From the NCBI GenBank assembly GCA_028717825.1, contig JAQUNB010000016.1, positions 1 through 11,041 on the forward strand: 11,041 nucleotides of DNA, written 5' to 3'. The notes under the pieces are model-generated. The model made no database searches. It had not been told where the DNA came from and saw only the letters and a program-made list of their open reading frames with translations. Made by a program: the position numbers and the translations under genes. The stretch comes from Candidatus Omnitrophota bacterium (GTDB taxonomy: Bacteria; Omnitrophota; Gorgyraeia; Tantalellales; Tantalellaceae). Of the stretch, positions 1-6,552 are shown one piece after another (position 1 is the stretch's first letter; the number at the start of each line of letters is the position of its first letter).

Positions 1-11
1 TCTTCCGATCT
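1..11. other. Residual Illumina adapter at contig edge
   Basis: The window opens with TCTTCCGATCT, identical to the last 11 bases of the standard Illumina TruSeq-type adapter (ending GCTCTTCCGATCT). An exact 11-base match at the very first base is very unlikely by chance. These bases are probably sequencing artefact rather than genome, so the first residues readable in the overlapping reading frame should be discarded. Confidence 0.85.
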
Positions 12-2419
12 ATTATTATAAAGCGAGAAATGCCGCGTATGAAGCTCAATATCGTGAAATATTTGAAGCTGTAGCGCAGGCCGGAACTGAAAAACTTTCG
101 CATTATCAGGCAACGTCAATACGGTTAAGCAGGGCGATCGAAGCTATGCCCACAGCAGCCGCATATCTAAGGGAATTTTCGCGTACGATAGAAGACAAGA
201 AAGCGCGTGACATAATAAGAAAAAAACTGAAGGAGAAAGAAGAAATGGAGCAAAAGAGGCTTACTCTGTTCAACCAGACACAGGTACCTGACCAAAAAGA
301 AGCGCCGAGGCGATACCTTACTTATGTGGTACCTGCGCTTGTGCTGGAAAGCAAGACACAAAAAGCGCTGGAAACATTATTTGCTTCGGAGGCGTTTCAG
401 GGGAAAGAAGAAAATATAGACGTTTATGTCTATATTATGAATACTCTCTTGAATGTGTATGTAACAAACGTTCAGCGGCAAAGCGAGGCCGGCGTCATAG
501 ATAGCGTAGTAGATGAAAAAACCAAAAAACAAATGAAGGGCAACATAGAACGGTTTATACTGGGATTTCACCAAGTTGTGGAAGAAATGTCAAATACCGG
601 GGAGCACTTTAATACATTAGTACAAGAAATGGAAGTAATAGGCGGACAGGCGCTAAATATTATCTCATGGGTCGACCGGGGCGTGCCGGGTGCTTCTGCC
701 ATGAGGCTTACGGCAGAAGAACGCAATATGGTTAAAAGTTCAAAAGGGAAAAGTTTTATCGATAGAGCAACACTGCCCACAGGTGCGGGGGAAGTCACAA
801 AAGAGGGTGCCTGTGGATTTTTCTGGCGCGGGCTAGAGGGGATAAAAAAATTAGGACCGAACATAAAAGAATATTTAATTTTTAATAAAGAAGTTTTCGC
901 ACACATACAGGACAAGATAGCCATGTATATTATGGATCATGGATTTATTTCTGTTCCGGATGGTATAAAGGGGATAACAGAAAACGGTACTGTTTCAACA
1001 ATGCACGAAACAACTTTCATAAAAGATTATGTTCCCGGGTCGCTGCAGACAACAAGCACCGGAGCGGGACATTTCCAAGGGCTCAGCCTTGATATAAAAC
1101 AGGTAACGGAAGGGCGCGGCATCCAGTTCAATGTTCTCTATAGCGAAGACGGACGGCAGATAATTGGTATAATAGCGCAGGAACTTAACCCGGGCGATGT
1201 GTGTTTTGCTCTCCCCGGTTATGTCGATTATGTGGTAAATTTAGGCGGGCTAAGGTTCAATGATTTTTCGATCAAACTAACCGCGGAACAAGCAAACCGG
1301 ATCAATCCGCTATGGGACTTCACTACCGATAAAACAATTAAACCTACAAGCTCGCCATATATCGGCGCGACAATAAACGGAAAACCGCAAATAATAAAGT
1401 CGAGAGAAAAGGTCCCTGATGCTGTGTGGGTGAGCGTATCCGGCAGAAAAGGCTTTGACGGGATTTTGGGTCAAAAAAGTGACTTAATTTCGTTATATAA
1501 CGGCTTAACGAATGAACAGATGCCAACCTTGGTGGACTTGTGTTCGCAGTTGCTTAACCGAACACAGGGGGAGGAGACTCCCGGAGGCATTGCGCTGAGG
1601 AAAGAAGAGGAGATCCCGACAGATGCCGCGGCGCACGAAGAGAAAAAATTTCTGAAAGAGATAAGCGGCAGTTTCGAAAAAACCAAATATATAAAAACGT
1701 ACATAGAGGATAACGCCGTCTTTTTTGGCGGGATCGCGAACGCGCCGGTTACCGTAGAAAACGCCAAACGCATAAGAATATCGACGGGAGAGCTTAAGCA
1801 ACTGGGCAAAGAAAAAGCAGCGGGATTCCTGCAAGCGCTGCAAAGCGTAGGTAACCTTTATATAGAACTTTATTCGTCGGGACAATCGGTTGTTTCCGAA
1901 AATAGTTATCAGGATTACGGTATAACGAAAAAAACGCTTCCGCAGGGATTTACTAGCGACAGAAGCAACACGATAACGATCTTCCCTGTCGACAAGGGCT
2001 ATAAGCTAAGCGAAACAGAAGCGCCGAACAAACAATGGGAAGTGCTTGGAGACATGAAAGATACCCCCGATAAGACCATCCTTGTTCCTGCCGGGAGAAG
2101 TTTCGATAGAAGTGGTTTCGCACGGAGTGTTTTCTTAGGATTACGGCTCTCGGAAATAGCTAAAAATAGGTCCGAAGCGGATAGCGCGTTCGTTGCATAT
2201 ACGCTGAAACAATATATGAACCTCTGTTTTTCATTAGGACAAGATCCCGAAAGTTTTGATATTACAGGTACGGACATAACAAATCTTGCGACCGGCAATA
2301 AAATAGATATGATACGGGCGTTGAATAAGATCGTAAAAGCGCTTCCATTAATGCCCATAAATTATGTTGAAACCAAAGAGGTTTACGATATAGGCGAAAA
2401 ACTTGTTCAAAACGCGTAA
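2..2419 (+). CDS. 5'-truncated large protein with degenerate PGI-type cupin domain
   Basis: The frame is open from base 2 to the TAA at 2417-2419 with no stop. The ATG at 146 is therefore only an internal methionine, and the true N-terminus lies off the contig. About 805 residues are readable, the first three or four coming from adapter. Numbering from the ATG at 146, residues 15-45 are highly charged and probably coiled-coil. Residues about 285-385 resemble archaeal-type (cupin) glucose-6-phosphate isomerase: a PG-x-L strand, then G308-H309-F310-Q311, an EGRG turn at 322-325, and G350-D-V...P357-G358...D361...N365. In the enzyme family the first motif is GHxH and the second carries His, so Q311 and D361 replace metal ligands and isomerase activity is doubtful. 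The C-terminal 200 residues match no family I can name. No signal peptide or membrane segment is visible in the part present. The overall style recalls the very large proteins of Omnitrophota. The function is unknown. Confidence 0.85.
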   Translation, partial: LPIYYYKARNAAYEAQYREIFEAVAQAGTEKLSHYQATSIRLSRAIEAMPTAAAYLREFSRTIEDKKARDIIRKKLKEKEEMEQKRLTLFNQTQVPDQKEAPRRYLTYVVPALVLESKTQKALETLFASEAFQGKEENIDVYVYIMNTLLNVYVTNVQRQSEAGVIDSVVDEKTKKQMKGNIERFILGFHQVVEEMSNTGEHFNTLVQEMEVIGGQALNIISWVDRGVPGASAMRLTAEERNMVKSSKGKSFIDRATLPTGAGEVTKEGACGFFWRGLEGIKKLGPNIKEYLIFNKEVFAHIQDKIAMYIMDHGFISVPDGIKGITENGTVSTMHETTFIKDYVPGSLQTTSTGAGHFQGLSLDIKQVTEGRGIQFNVLYSEDGRQIIGIIAQELNPGDVCFALPGYVDYVVNLGGLRFNDFSIKLTAEQANRINPLWDFTTDKTIKPTSSPYIGATINGKPQIIKSREKVPDAVWVSVSGRKGFDGILGQKSDLISLYNGLTNEQMPTLVDLCSQLLNRTQGEETPGGIALRKEEEIPTDAAAHEEKKFLKEISGSFEKTKYIKTYIEDNAVFFGGIANAPVTVENAKRIRISTGELKQLGKEKAAGFLQALQSVGNLYIELYSSGQSVVSENSYQDYGITKKTLPQGFTSDRSNTITIFPVDKGYKLSETEAPNKQWEVLGDMKDTPDKTILVPAGRSFDRSGFARSVFLGLRLSEIAKNRSEADSAFVAYTLKQYMNLCFSLGQDPESFDITGTDITNLATGNKIDMIRALNKIVKALPLMPINYVETKEVYDIGEKLVQNA

Positions 2420-2443
2420 TGCGTGTGCCGGCAGAGACAACGA

Positions 2444-2518
2444 GGCATAGAGCAGAGCGCATAGCGGGACGAGGGACGACCGCTCGCTACGCTTGCTAGG
2501 ACGAGAGACGAGGGACGA
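2444..2518. repeat. Degenerate 7-base tandem repeats, clusters A and B
   Basis: Three 7-base steps start at 2444: ggcatag, agcagag, cgcatag. After one extra base come two exact gggacga units (2466-2479). A spacer rich in CGCT/GCTACG (about 2480-2497) follows, then aggacga, gagacga and gggacga at 2498-2518. The unit length is constant while the unit sequence drifts. No reading frame uses it. Such arrays can change copy number between strains. Confidence 0.7.
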
Positions 2519-2521
2519 ATT

Positions 2522-2556
2522 TCTGGCAGATGGCATTTTGCATTTAGCATATGGCG
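2522..2556. repeat. Degenerate 7-base tandem repeats, cluster C
   Basis: Five consecutive 7-base steps, tctggca, gatggca, ttttgca, tttagca and tatggcg, share the ending GCA or GCG. The phase differs from the clusters just upstream, so this looks like a separate array of the same period rather than a continuation. Confidence 0.6.
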
Positions 2557-2584
2557 GCGACGGAAACGAAGATTAGCCATGAGG

Positions 2585-2652
2585 TGTAGGGCGAGACCAC
2601 TTTGTCTTGCCGATAATGATTTATAGGCCTGACACGGCGGCCAGGCTCTACA
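2585..2652. repeat. 68-base element with three-way-junction fold
   Basis: The ends are inverted repeats, TGTAG (2585-2589) and CTACA (2648-2652). Directly inside is an 8-bp hairpin: GGCGAGAC (2590-2597) pairs with GTCTTGCC (2604-2611), with one G-T pair and a 6-base loop. A 14-base AT-rich linker (2612-2625) follows. Then comes a second hairpin, GGCCTG (2626-2631) with CAGGCT (2642-2647), whose last base abuts the closing arm. The three stems tile without conflict, as expected of a REP- or MITE-like palindromic element or a structured RNA. No target-site duplication is obvious. The AT-rich sequence after the closing arm has a short T run (2653-2657), too far from a GC stem to call a terminator. 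Confidence 0.6.
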
Positions 2653-2699
2653 TTTTTCATTTCAATTTGGTCCACAGGAAGAAGCACTGGGCGCAATAC

Positions 2700-2720
2700 C
2701 CGGACTACGAACCATGAACC
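2700..2720. repeat. Short 7-base repeat, cluster D
   Basis: Three 7-base steps, ccggact, acgaacc and atgaacc, run head to tail about 50 bases after the structured element. The last two units differ at two positions. The cluster is small, and is listed because its period matches that of the clusters upstream. Confidence 0.4.
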
Positions 2721-2809
2721 CCCAAACACGAGAAGGTCACAAACCATCTTGCCAAAACACACACATCGGTGTAGTCTAATATCGTTTAAATACCGGAGAA
2801 AGATCAAAA

Positions 2810-4285
2810 ATGTTGTTTTTACGGAAAATATTTTTCTATATTTTTTTAATTATTTATTTGATCGTCTGTCCCTTGATCATCCTGTACGCGTTCGGATTTA
2901 TCTTTAAGCCCGGCGGGACGACCAAAGTAACACAGACGGGCCTTATCTATCTTGCCACCGCCCCTACCGGAGCGGACGTTTACTTGGACCGAAAACAATA
3001 TGACCGGAAAACCCCGACGATCATTACGGGACTTTTGCCCGGCAAATATAAAATAATTTTACATGCTCGCGGATATAGGCCATGGACTCATAGCATAGAG
3101 GTCAAAGTCGGCAAAGCGGCTGTTTTAGACAAGATACTTCTCGTGCCCTTAAAAATAGCGGGGGACGTAAAAGCGGAAGATGATTTTAGAGATATAAAAT
3201 TTTTGCCGGCAAACGGGCATCTCTTGCTTTCAAAAGAAAATACGCTCGGGGAAACATATGTTTTCGACTGTATGCGCGAAAAAATATGGCCACTGGTGGA
3301 CAAAAATTCGACCTTCTCCGAAGAGGCACTGAATAATATCATCTCGGCCGGAAAGGATAACTCGTGCCTATTGATCACGGAAAACAAGGAGAAGAAAAAA
3401 TATCTATGGGTGACGATAGAGGAAGAGAAAAACAGCATAAAAAATATCACGAAACTTTTTCCCATAGAGCCCACCTCGGTTAAATGGATGCCGCAGTCAT
3501 CGCAACTCTTTGCGCTGCAAGCCGGCTGCATCAACAAGATCGACGCGGGGAATAGGGCGATATATCCCGAGTATCTGAAGAAGATCAAAGGATTCGATAT
3601 TCATGAATCTTTTATTTATGCACTGACCGAAAACAACACTTTATTAAAAATAGCTTCTGACGGGGGCTGGGCGGGAAAGACCATTTTTAATGAACCGGCC
3701 ATAAAAGATGCGGTTTTTGGCTCAAGCCGCGCCTATGATGTCAAAGTATGTCCGAGAAACTGCATGATCTTTGTCGGAGAAAAAGGAGAGCTTCTGACCA
3801 ACCACCTCCCTTATAAATTTGTGGATAATGGTGTGCTGGGCCATGAATTTTGCGCCAAAGACAGGAAGATCCTGATCTGGACCAAAGACAAAATAGGGGT
3901 TTTGGACCTAAGGACCGAAAGAACGGGAGATGTAGAGTTTGAGATCCCGCCGCGCCTTAAGTGGATATATGAAAAAGGAATAGATATAAAGCAAGCGTTT
4001 TGGGCGTACGACGCGGCATATATTATCTTCAAGGACGGCGATAAAGTATTTTTGATGGAAAGCGAATGGTTAGACGGGCCGAACGTACGCGATATAGTGA
4101 CGGTAAAAACGGGAACTTCCGTTTATTACACGGAGCAGACCGGGAATATCTACTACCTTGATGCCGAAAGCGGCGAACTTAAGTCTGTCAAAATAATCCC
4201 GGATAAAGAACTTATTCCGCTATCGTTCGCCGAGACAAAAATAGCCAAAGAAATAAAGGAAGTTATAAATGTCGGCGGGATTTAG
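2810..4285 (+). CDS. Membrane-anchored PEGA-domain / beta-propeller-like protein
   Basis: The 491-residue protein starts at an ATG preceded by GGAG at 2795-2798, a slightly long spacing. Residues 6-30 form one hydrophobic segment followed by a polar stretch, so it is probably an N-terminal anchor with the rest outside the cytoplasm. Residues 44-112 carry a PEGA domain: the APTGADVYLD strand, a TP pair at 69-70, LLPGKY at 75-80 and a GYRPW turn at 88-92. PEGA domains are small extracytoplasmic beta domains often linked to cell-surface functions. From about 125 to the end, paired beta strands recur about eight times, each a hydrophobic strand, a turn, then a second strand (for example IYALTENNTLLKIASDGG and IWTKDKIGVLDL). 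This suggests a beta-propeller; the exact family is not recognised. The last 17 bases overlap the glycosyltransferase gene, so the two are probably translated together. A scaffold or regulator of surface polysaccharide export is possible but is inferred from context. Confidence 0.85.
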   Translation: MLFLRKIFFYIFLIIYLIVCPLIILYAFGFIFKPGGTTKVTQTGLIYLATAPTGADVYLDRKQYDRKTPTIITGLLPGKYKIILHARGYRPWTHSIEVKVGKAAVLDKILLVPLKIAGDVKAEDDFRDIKFLPANGHLLLSKENTLGETYVFDCMREKIWPLVDKNSTFSEEALNNIISAGKDNSCLLITENKEKKKYLWVTIEEEKNSIKNITKLFPIEPTSVKWMPQSSQLFALQAGCINKIDAGNRAIYPEYLKKIKGFDIHESFIYALTENNTLLKIASDGGWAGKTIFNEPAIKDAVFGSSRAYDVKVCPRNCMIFVGEKGELLTNHLPYKFVDNGVLGHEFCAKDRKILIWTKDKIGVLDLRTERTGDVEFEIPPRLKWIYEKGIDIKQAFWAYDAAYIIFKDGDKVFLMESEWLDGPNVRDIVTVKTGTSVYYTEQTGNIYYLDAESGELKSVKIIPDKELIPLSFAETKIAKEIKEVINVGGI

Positions 4286-5912
4286 TTTTTCGAGGAACCA
4301 CCTTAATGCGAAAGAAGAACGTCTCCAGCGTGTGTGCGAGATCCTTCCGGGATGCATGAGCTGGACGATCCTTTTGGGGATGATCGCGCTTTCCATTTAT
4401 AAACCGCTCATAGCGGCGGTTATCATAATAGCTTTTTACTTATATTGGATCATGAGGCTGTTCTACCTGACCATCTTTCTGGTTCTGTCGTATTTCAGAC
4501 TTTCCATTGAAAAAAAGACCGACTGGATGAAAAGAGTCTGCGGTATGGACAACCTCGAAGAATATGCGCGGAGCATAAAAGGTGTCGAGGGGAAAGAGGA
4601 TCTCAGAAAAAAAATATCGAGAGTAATACATTATCTTGAAGTTGAAAAGATCAGGCGATTGGAGAAAAAAACACCGAGATCCGACGAGCTCTACCATGTC
4701 GTGATAATCCCTATCGCGAAGGAACAAAGGGAAATTGTTGAGCCCGGGATAAAAAGTTTGGCAAAGAGTATATTCCCTACGAATCGCATGCTTGTTGTTC
4801 TGGCTCTTGAGGAAAGGGCGACGACAGAAGTTAAGCGCGGCGCCGAAGAGATCCACGACAGTTACAAAAAATGTTTTTTGGACCTCATTGTAGTGCCCCA
4901 CCCGGACGGTATCATTGGGGAAGCCAGAGTGAAGGGCGCCAACGCGACTTACGCGGCGAAACGCGCGGCTGAGTTTTTCGAAAAACGAAATATTCCTTTT
5001 GAGAACGTGATCTGTTCGTGCTTTGATGCCGATACGGTCGTGAACCCGGAATATTTCGCGGCGCTTACGTATTATTTTTTGACATGCCCGAACAGAAAGC
5101 TAGCGAGTTTTCAGCCCGTGCCGGTCTACAATAACAACATCTGGGAAGCGCCGGGGATAACACGCGTTTTGGAAGTAGGTTCTTCCTTTTTTCAGCTGGT
5201 GGAAGCGACCAATCCCGAACAGCTTGTAACATTTTCCAGTCACAGTATGAGCTTTAAAGCGCTTGTAGATGTGGGATATTGGCCCGTCGACATGATATCC
5301 GACGATTCGGCGATCTTCTGGAAAGCATTCATACATTATGACGGGAACTACCGGGTAGTCCCCATGTATACGATGCTTTCTATGGACGCGGTCGTTGGTA
5401 ACGATTGGTGGGATACGGTTAAGAAAGTGTATAAACAAAAGAGGAGATGGGCGTGGGGCGTGGAAAATTTCCCCATTGTTACCCGGGCGTTCCTTCAAAA
5501 TAACAGAATATCTCTTGTCAAAAGATTTAGAAACGGGTTCAAATTGTTTGAGGGGCATGTTTCATGGGCAACATGGAGCTTTATTCTCACGATAATAGGG
5601 TGGTTGCCTGCGATTTTCGCAACAAAAGATTATTCCCAGTCGGTCATGTATTACAGCACACCGAGGATCGCTCGGATCATATTTAATTGCGCATCGATCT
5701 CTCTTCTTACGAGTATTTTCCTAAGTCTGCGGCTTCTTCCTAAAGGCAGAGAACATGGCGGTTTTCTTAAAAAACTCGGCTTTGCGATGCAATGGCTACT
5801 TATCCCGCTCACGATCGTTTCATTAAGCGCGCTTCCCGCGCTGGATGCGCAGACACGTCTTATGTTCGGAAGGTATATGACGTTTTGGGTTACGGACAAA
5901 AAGCGAAAATAA
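4269..5912 (+). CDS. Membrane glycosyltransferase family 2, BcsA-like processive type
   Basis: The 547-residue membrane protein has the GT-A signatures of processive family 2 enzymes. These are D253-A-D255 for nucleotide-sugar and metal binding, the D345-D346 pair in the acceptor/catalytic region, and Q390-K-R-R393-W394, the QxxRW motif that holds the growing glycan. Two membrane helices lie at about 30-78, and at least three follow the catalytic domain (about 433-450, 468-490, 503-523), the layout of enzymes that make and pass a polysaccharide across the inner membrane. The segment 80-140 is charged and helical. There is no PilZ domain on the protein itself. The start has a good ribosome site, AAAGGA at 4255-4260, inside the end of the PEGA gene, which it overlaps by 17 bases. 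The sugar and product cannot be told from sequence. Cellulose-like or other beta-glycan synthesis is only a family-level guess. Confidence 0.9.
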   Translation: MSAGFSFSRNHLNAKEERLQRVCEILPGCMSWTILLGMIALSIYKPLIAAVIIIAFYLYWIMRLFYLTIFLVLSYFRLSIEKKTDWMKRVCGMDNLEEYARSIKGVEGKEDLRKKISRVIHYLEVEKIRRLEKKTPRSDELYHVVIIPIAKEQREIVEPGIKSLAKSIFPTNRMLVVLALEERATTEVKRGAEEIHDSYKKCFLDLIVVPHPDGIIGEARVKGANATYAAKRAAEFFEKRNIPFENVICSCFDADTVVNPEYFAALTYYFLTCPNRKLASFQPVPVYNNNIWEAPGITRVLEVGSSFFQLVEATNPEQLVTFSSHSMSFKALVDVGYWPVDMISDDSAIFWKAFIHYDGNYRVVPMYTMLSMDAVVGNDWWDTVKKVYKQKRRWAWGVENFPIVTRAFLQNNRISLVKRFRNGFKLFEGHVSWATWSFILTIIGWLPAIFATKDYSQSVMYYSTPRIARIIFNCASISLLTSIFLSLRLLPKGREHGGFLKKLGFAMQWLLIPLTIVSLSALPALDAQTRLMFGRYMTFWVTDKKRK

Positions 5913-5979
5913 GCGAGATTCCAAGCAAACCCAAAACAACAGCGGAAAAAAACACAATTTTACTTTTCTGTATCTTAAC

Positions 5980-6008
5980 TTTACGTTTTAGTGTTTATGT
6001 GGTAAAAT
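5980..6008 (+). promoter_or_regulatory. Sigma70-type promoter of the PilZ gene, extended -10
   Basis: TTTACG (5980-5985) and TAAAAT (6003-6008) are 17 bases apart. The -10 is preceded by TG at 6000-6001, giving the extended form TGnTAAAAT. The expected start point, about 7 bases on, is 6015, three bases before the ATG at 6018. No Shine-Dalgarno is visible there, so the transcript would be leaderless or nearly so. Confidence 0.65.
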
Positions 6009-6017
6009 AAAGCTACC

Positions 6018-6428
6018 ATGGATGAACGAAGGAAATGGAAAAGGTACCCGATTGCGTACCCTGTTGAGCAAGGAGACGAGTTAACCGATATCGTTTTTGA
6101 TACGGTTGACATTAGTCAGGGAGGGGTGTCTTTTTGTTGTACACAGCCGCTTAAATTCGATGAAAAACTCAGCATGCGTATTTTTCTCAAAAAGAAAATG
6201 TTTTTTATTGAAGCCGTTATTGTATACACAAAAAAACTCAAAGACAATTTCTACGCAATAGGTGCGAAATTCAACAATTGTCCTGAAGACTTTCCGGTGA
6301 TGCTCCAAAAAGAGATTGCGGAGATCACCATCCTGCACAAAGAGAACAATCTATATAAAAATAAAAGCACCTCATTCCGTGAAACCTCCGAAGAATATTT
6401 AAAGAACCTTTCCTCGACCGGCGTCTAG
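6018..6428 (+). CDS. Single-domain PilZ cyclic-di-GMP receptor
   Basis: The 136-residue soluble protein is a stand-alone PilZ domain with a short charged tail. Both ligand-binding motifs are present: R5-K-W-K-R9 (RxxxR) at the N-terminus and D31-I-S33-Q-G-G36 (D/NxSxxG) on the first strands. The beta-barrel continues to about residue 90 (VSFCCTQPL, MRIFLKKKMFFIEAVIVY, FYAIGAKF). In the PilZ family these motifs bind cyclic-di-GMP, so this protein very likely senses it in the cytoplasm. The tail (about 92-136) is helical and of unknown role. The gene stands alone: 105 bases separate it from the glycosyltransferase gene, and it has its own promoter. The ATG sits 10 bases downstream of the -10 box with no ribosome site. 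Its target could be the upstream glycosyltransferase or the motility/adhesion machinery; the sequence does not decide. Confidence 0.92.
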   Translation: MDERRKWKRYPIAYPVEQGDELTDIVFDTVDISQGGVSFCCTQPLKFDEKLSMRIFLKKKMFFIEAVIVYTKKLKDNFYAIGAKFNNCPEDFPVMLQKEIAEITILHKENNLYKNKSTSFRETSEEYLKNLSSTGV

Positions 6429-6431
6429 AAA

Positions 6432-6480
6432 CTATCTCACAAATAGCAAAGCAATGAAAGCAGGGGCCTTTATGAGATAG
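6432..6480. repeat. Perfect 8-bp inverted repeat after the PilZ gene
   Basis: CTATCTCA (6432-6439) pairs perfectly with TGAGATAG (6473-6480). After one mismatch, AAA (6441-6443) can pair with TTT (6469-6471), leaving a 25-base loop; an inner AAAG/CTTT pairing is an alternative. It begins four bases after the PilZ stop codon. The next bases are CCTCTATACATATATATATT rather than a run of T, so it is not a classical intrinsic terminator. It could still end or stabilise the PilZ transcript, or be an operator for the promoter 35 bases further on. Confidence 0.5.
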
Positions 6481-6514
6481 CCTCTATACATATATATATT
6501 ACTAACCACCCTTT

Positions 6515-6543
6515 TTGCACACAAAATGTTAATATGATATAAT
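6515..6543 (+). promoter_or_regulatory. Sigma70-type promoter of the HEAT/HD-GYP operon, extended -10
   Basis: TTGCAC (6515-6520) and a perfect TATAAT (6538-6543) are 17 bases apart. TG at 6535-6536 gives the extended form TGATATAAT. The predicted start point, near 6550, is about three bases before the ATG at 6553, and no Shine-Dalgarno is present. The distance from -10 to ATG equals that of the PilZ promoter. Confidence 0.75.
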
Positions 6544-6552
6544 TACATTACT

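Larger units (their letters stand above)
2420..2809. other. 390-base non-coding, repeat-rich intergenic region
   Basis: No credible gene lies here. An 87-codon minus-strand frame (2544-2807) exists but covers the repeats and the structured element, so I read it as spurious. The stretch holds heptanucleotide repeat clusters (2444-2518, 2522-2556, 2700-2720) and a foldable 68-base element (2585-2652). Near its right end is the ribosome site of the next gene, GGAG at 2795-2798. No intrinsic terminator follows the first gene. A promoter for the 2810 gene must lie here or upstream, but I find no convincing -35/-10 pair. TAATAT at 2777-2782 is the best -10, and the nearest TTG box is 22 bases away. 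Confidence 0.75.

Noticed and set aside
2749..2782. Possible promoter TTGCCA ... TAATAT before the PEGA gene
   Set aside because: The spacing is 22 bases, too long for a sigma70 promoter, and no extended -10 is present.
2544..2807. An 87-codon open frame on the minus strand in the intergenic region
   Set aside because: It spans the three-way-junction element and repeat cluster D, has no ribosome site or recognisable domain, and its translation looks like read-through of repeats.
5792..6010. A 72-codon + strand frame overlapping the end of the glycosyltransferase gene
   Set aside because: It lies mostly inside a well-supported gene in another frame, has no ribosome site and shows no domain.
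6485..6501. Alternating TA-rich run resembling a small repeat or origin-like sequence
   Set aside because: It is short and isolated, with no iterons or DnaA boxes nearby; it is better explained as AT-rich upstream promoter DNA.
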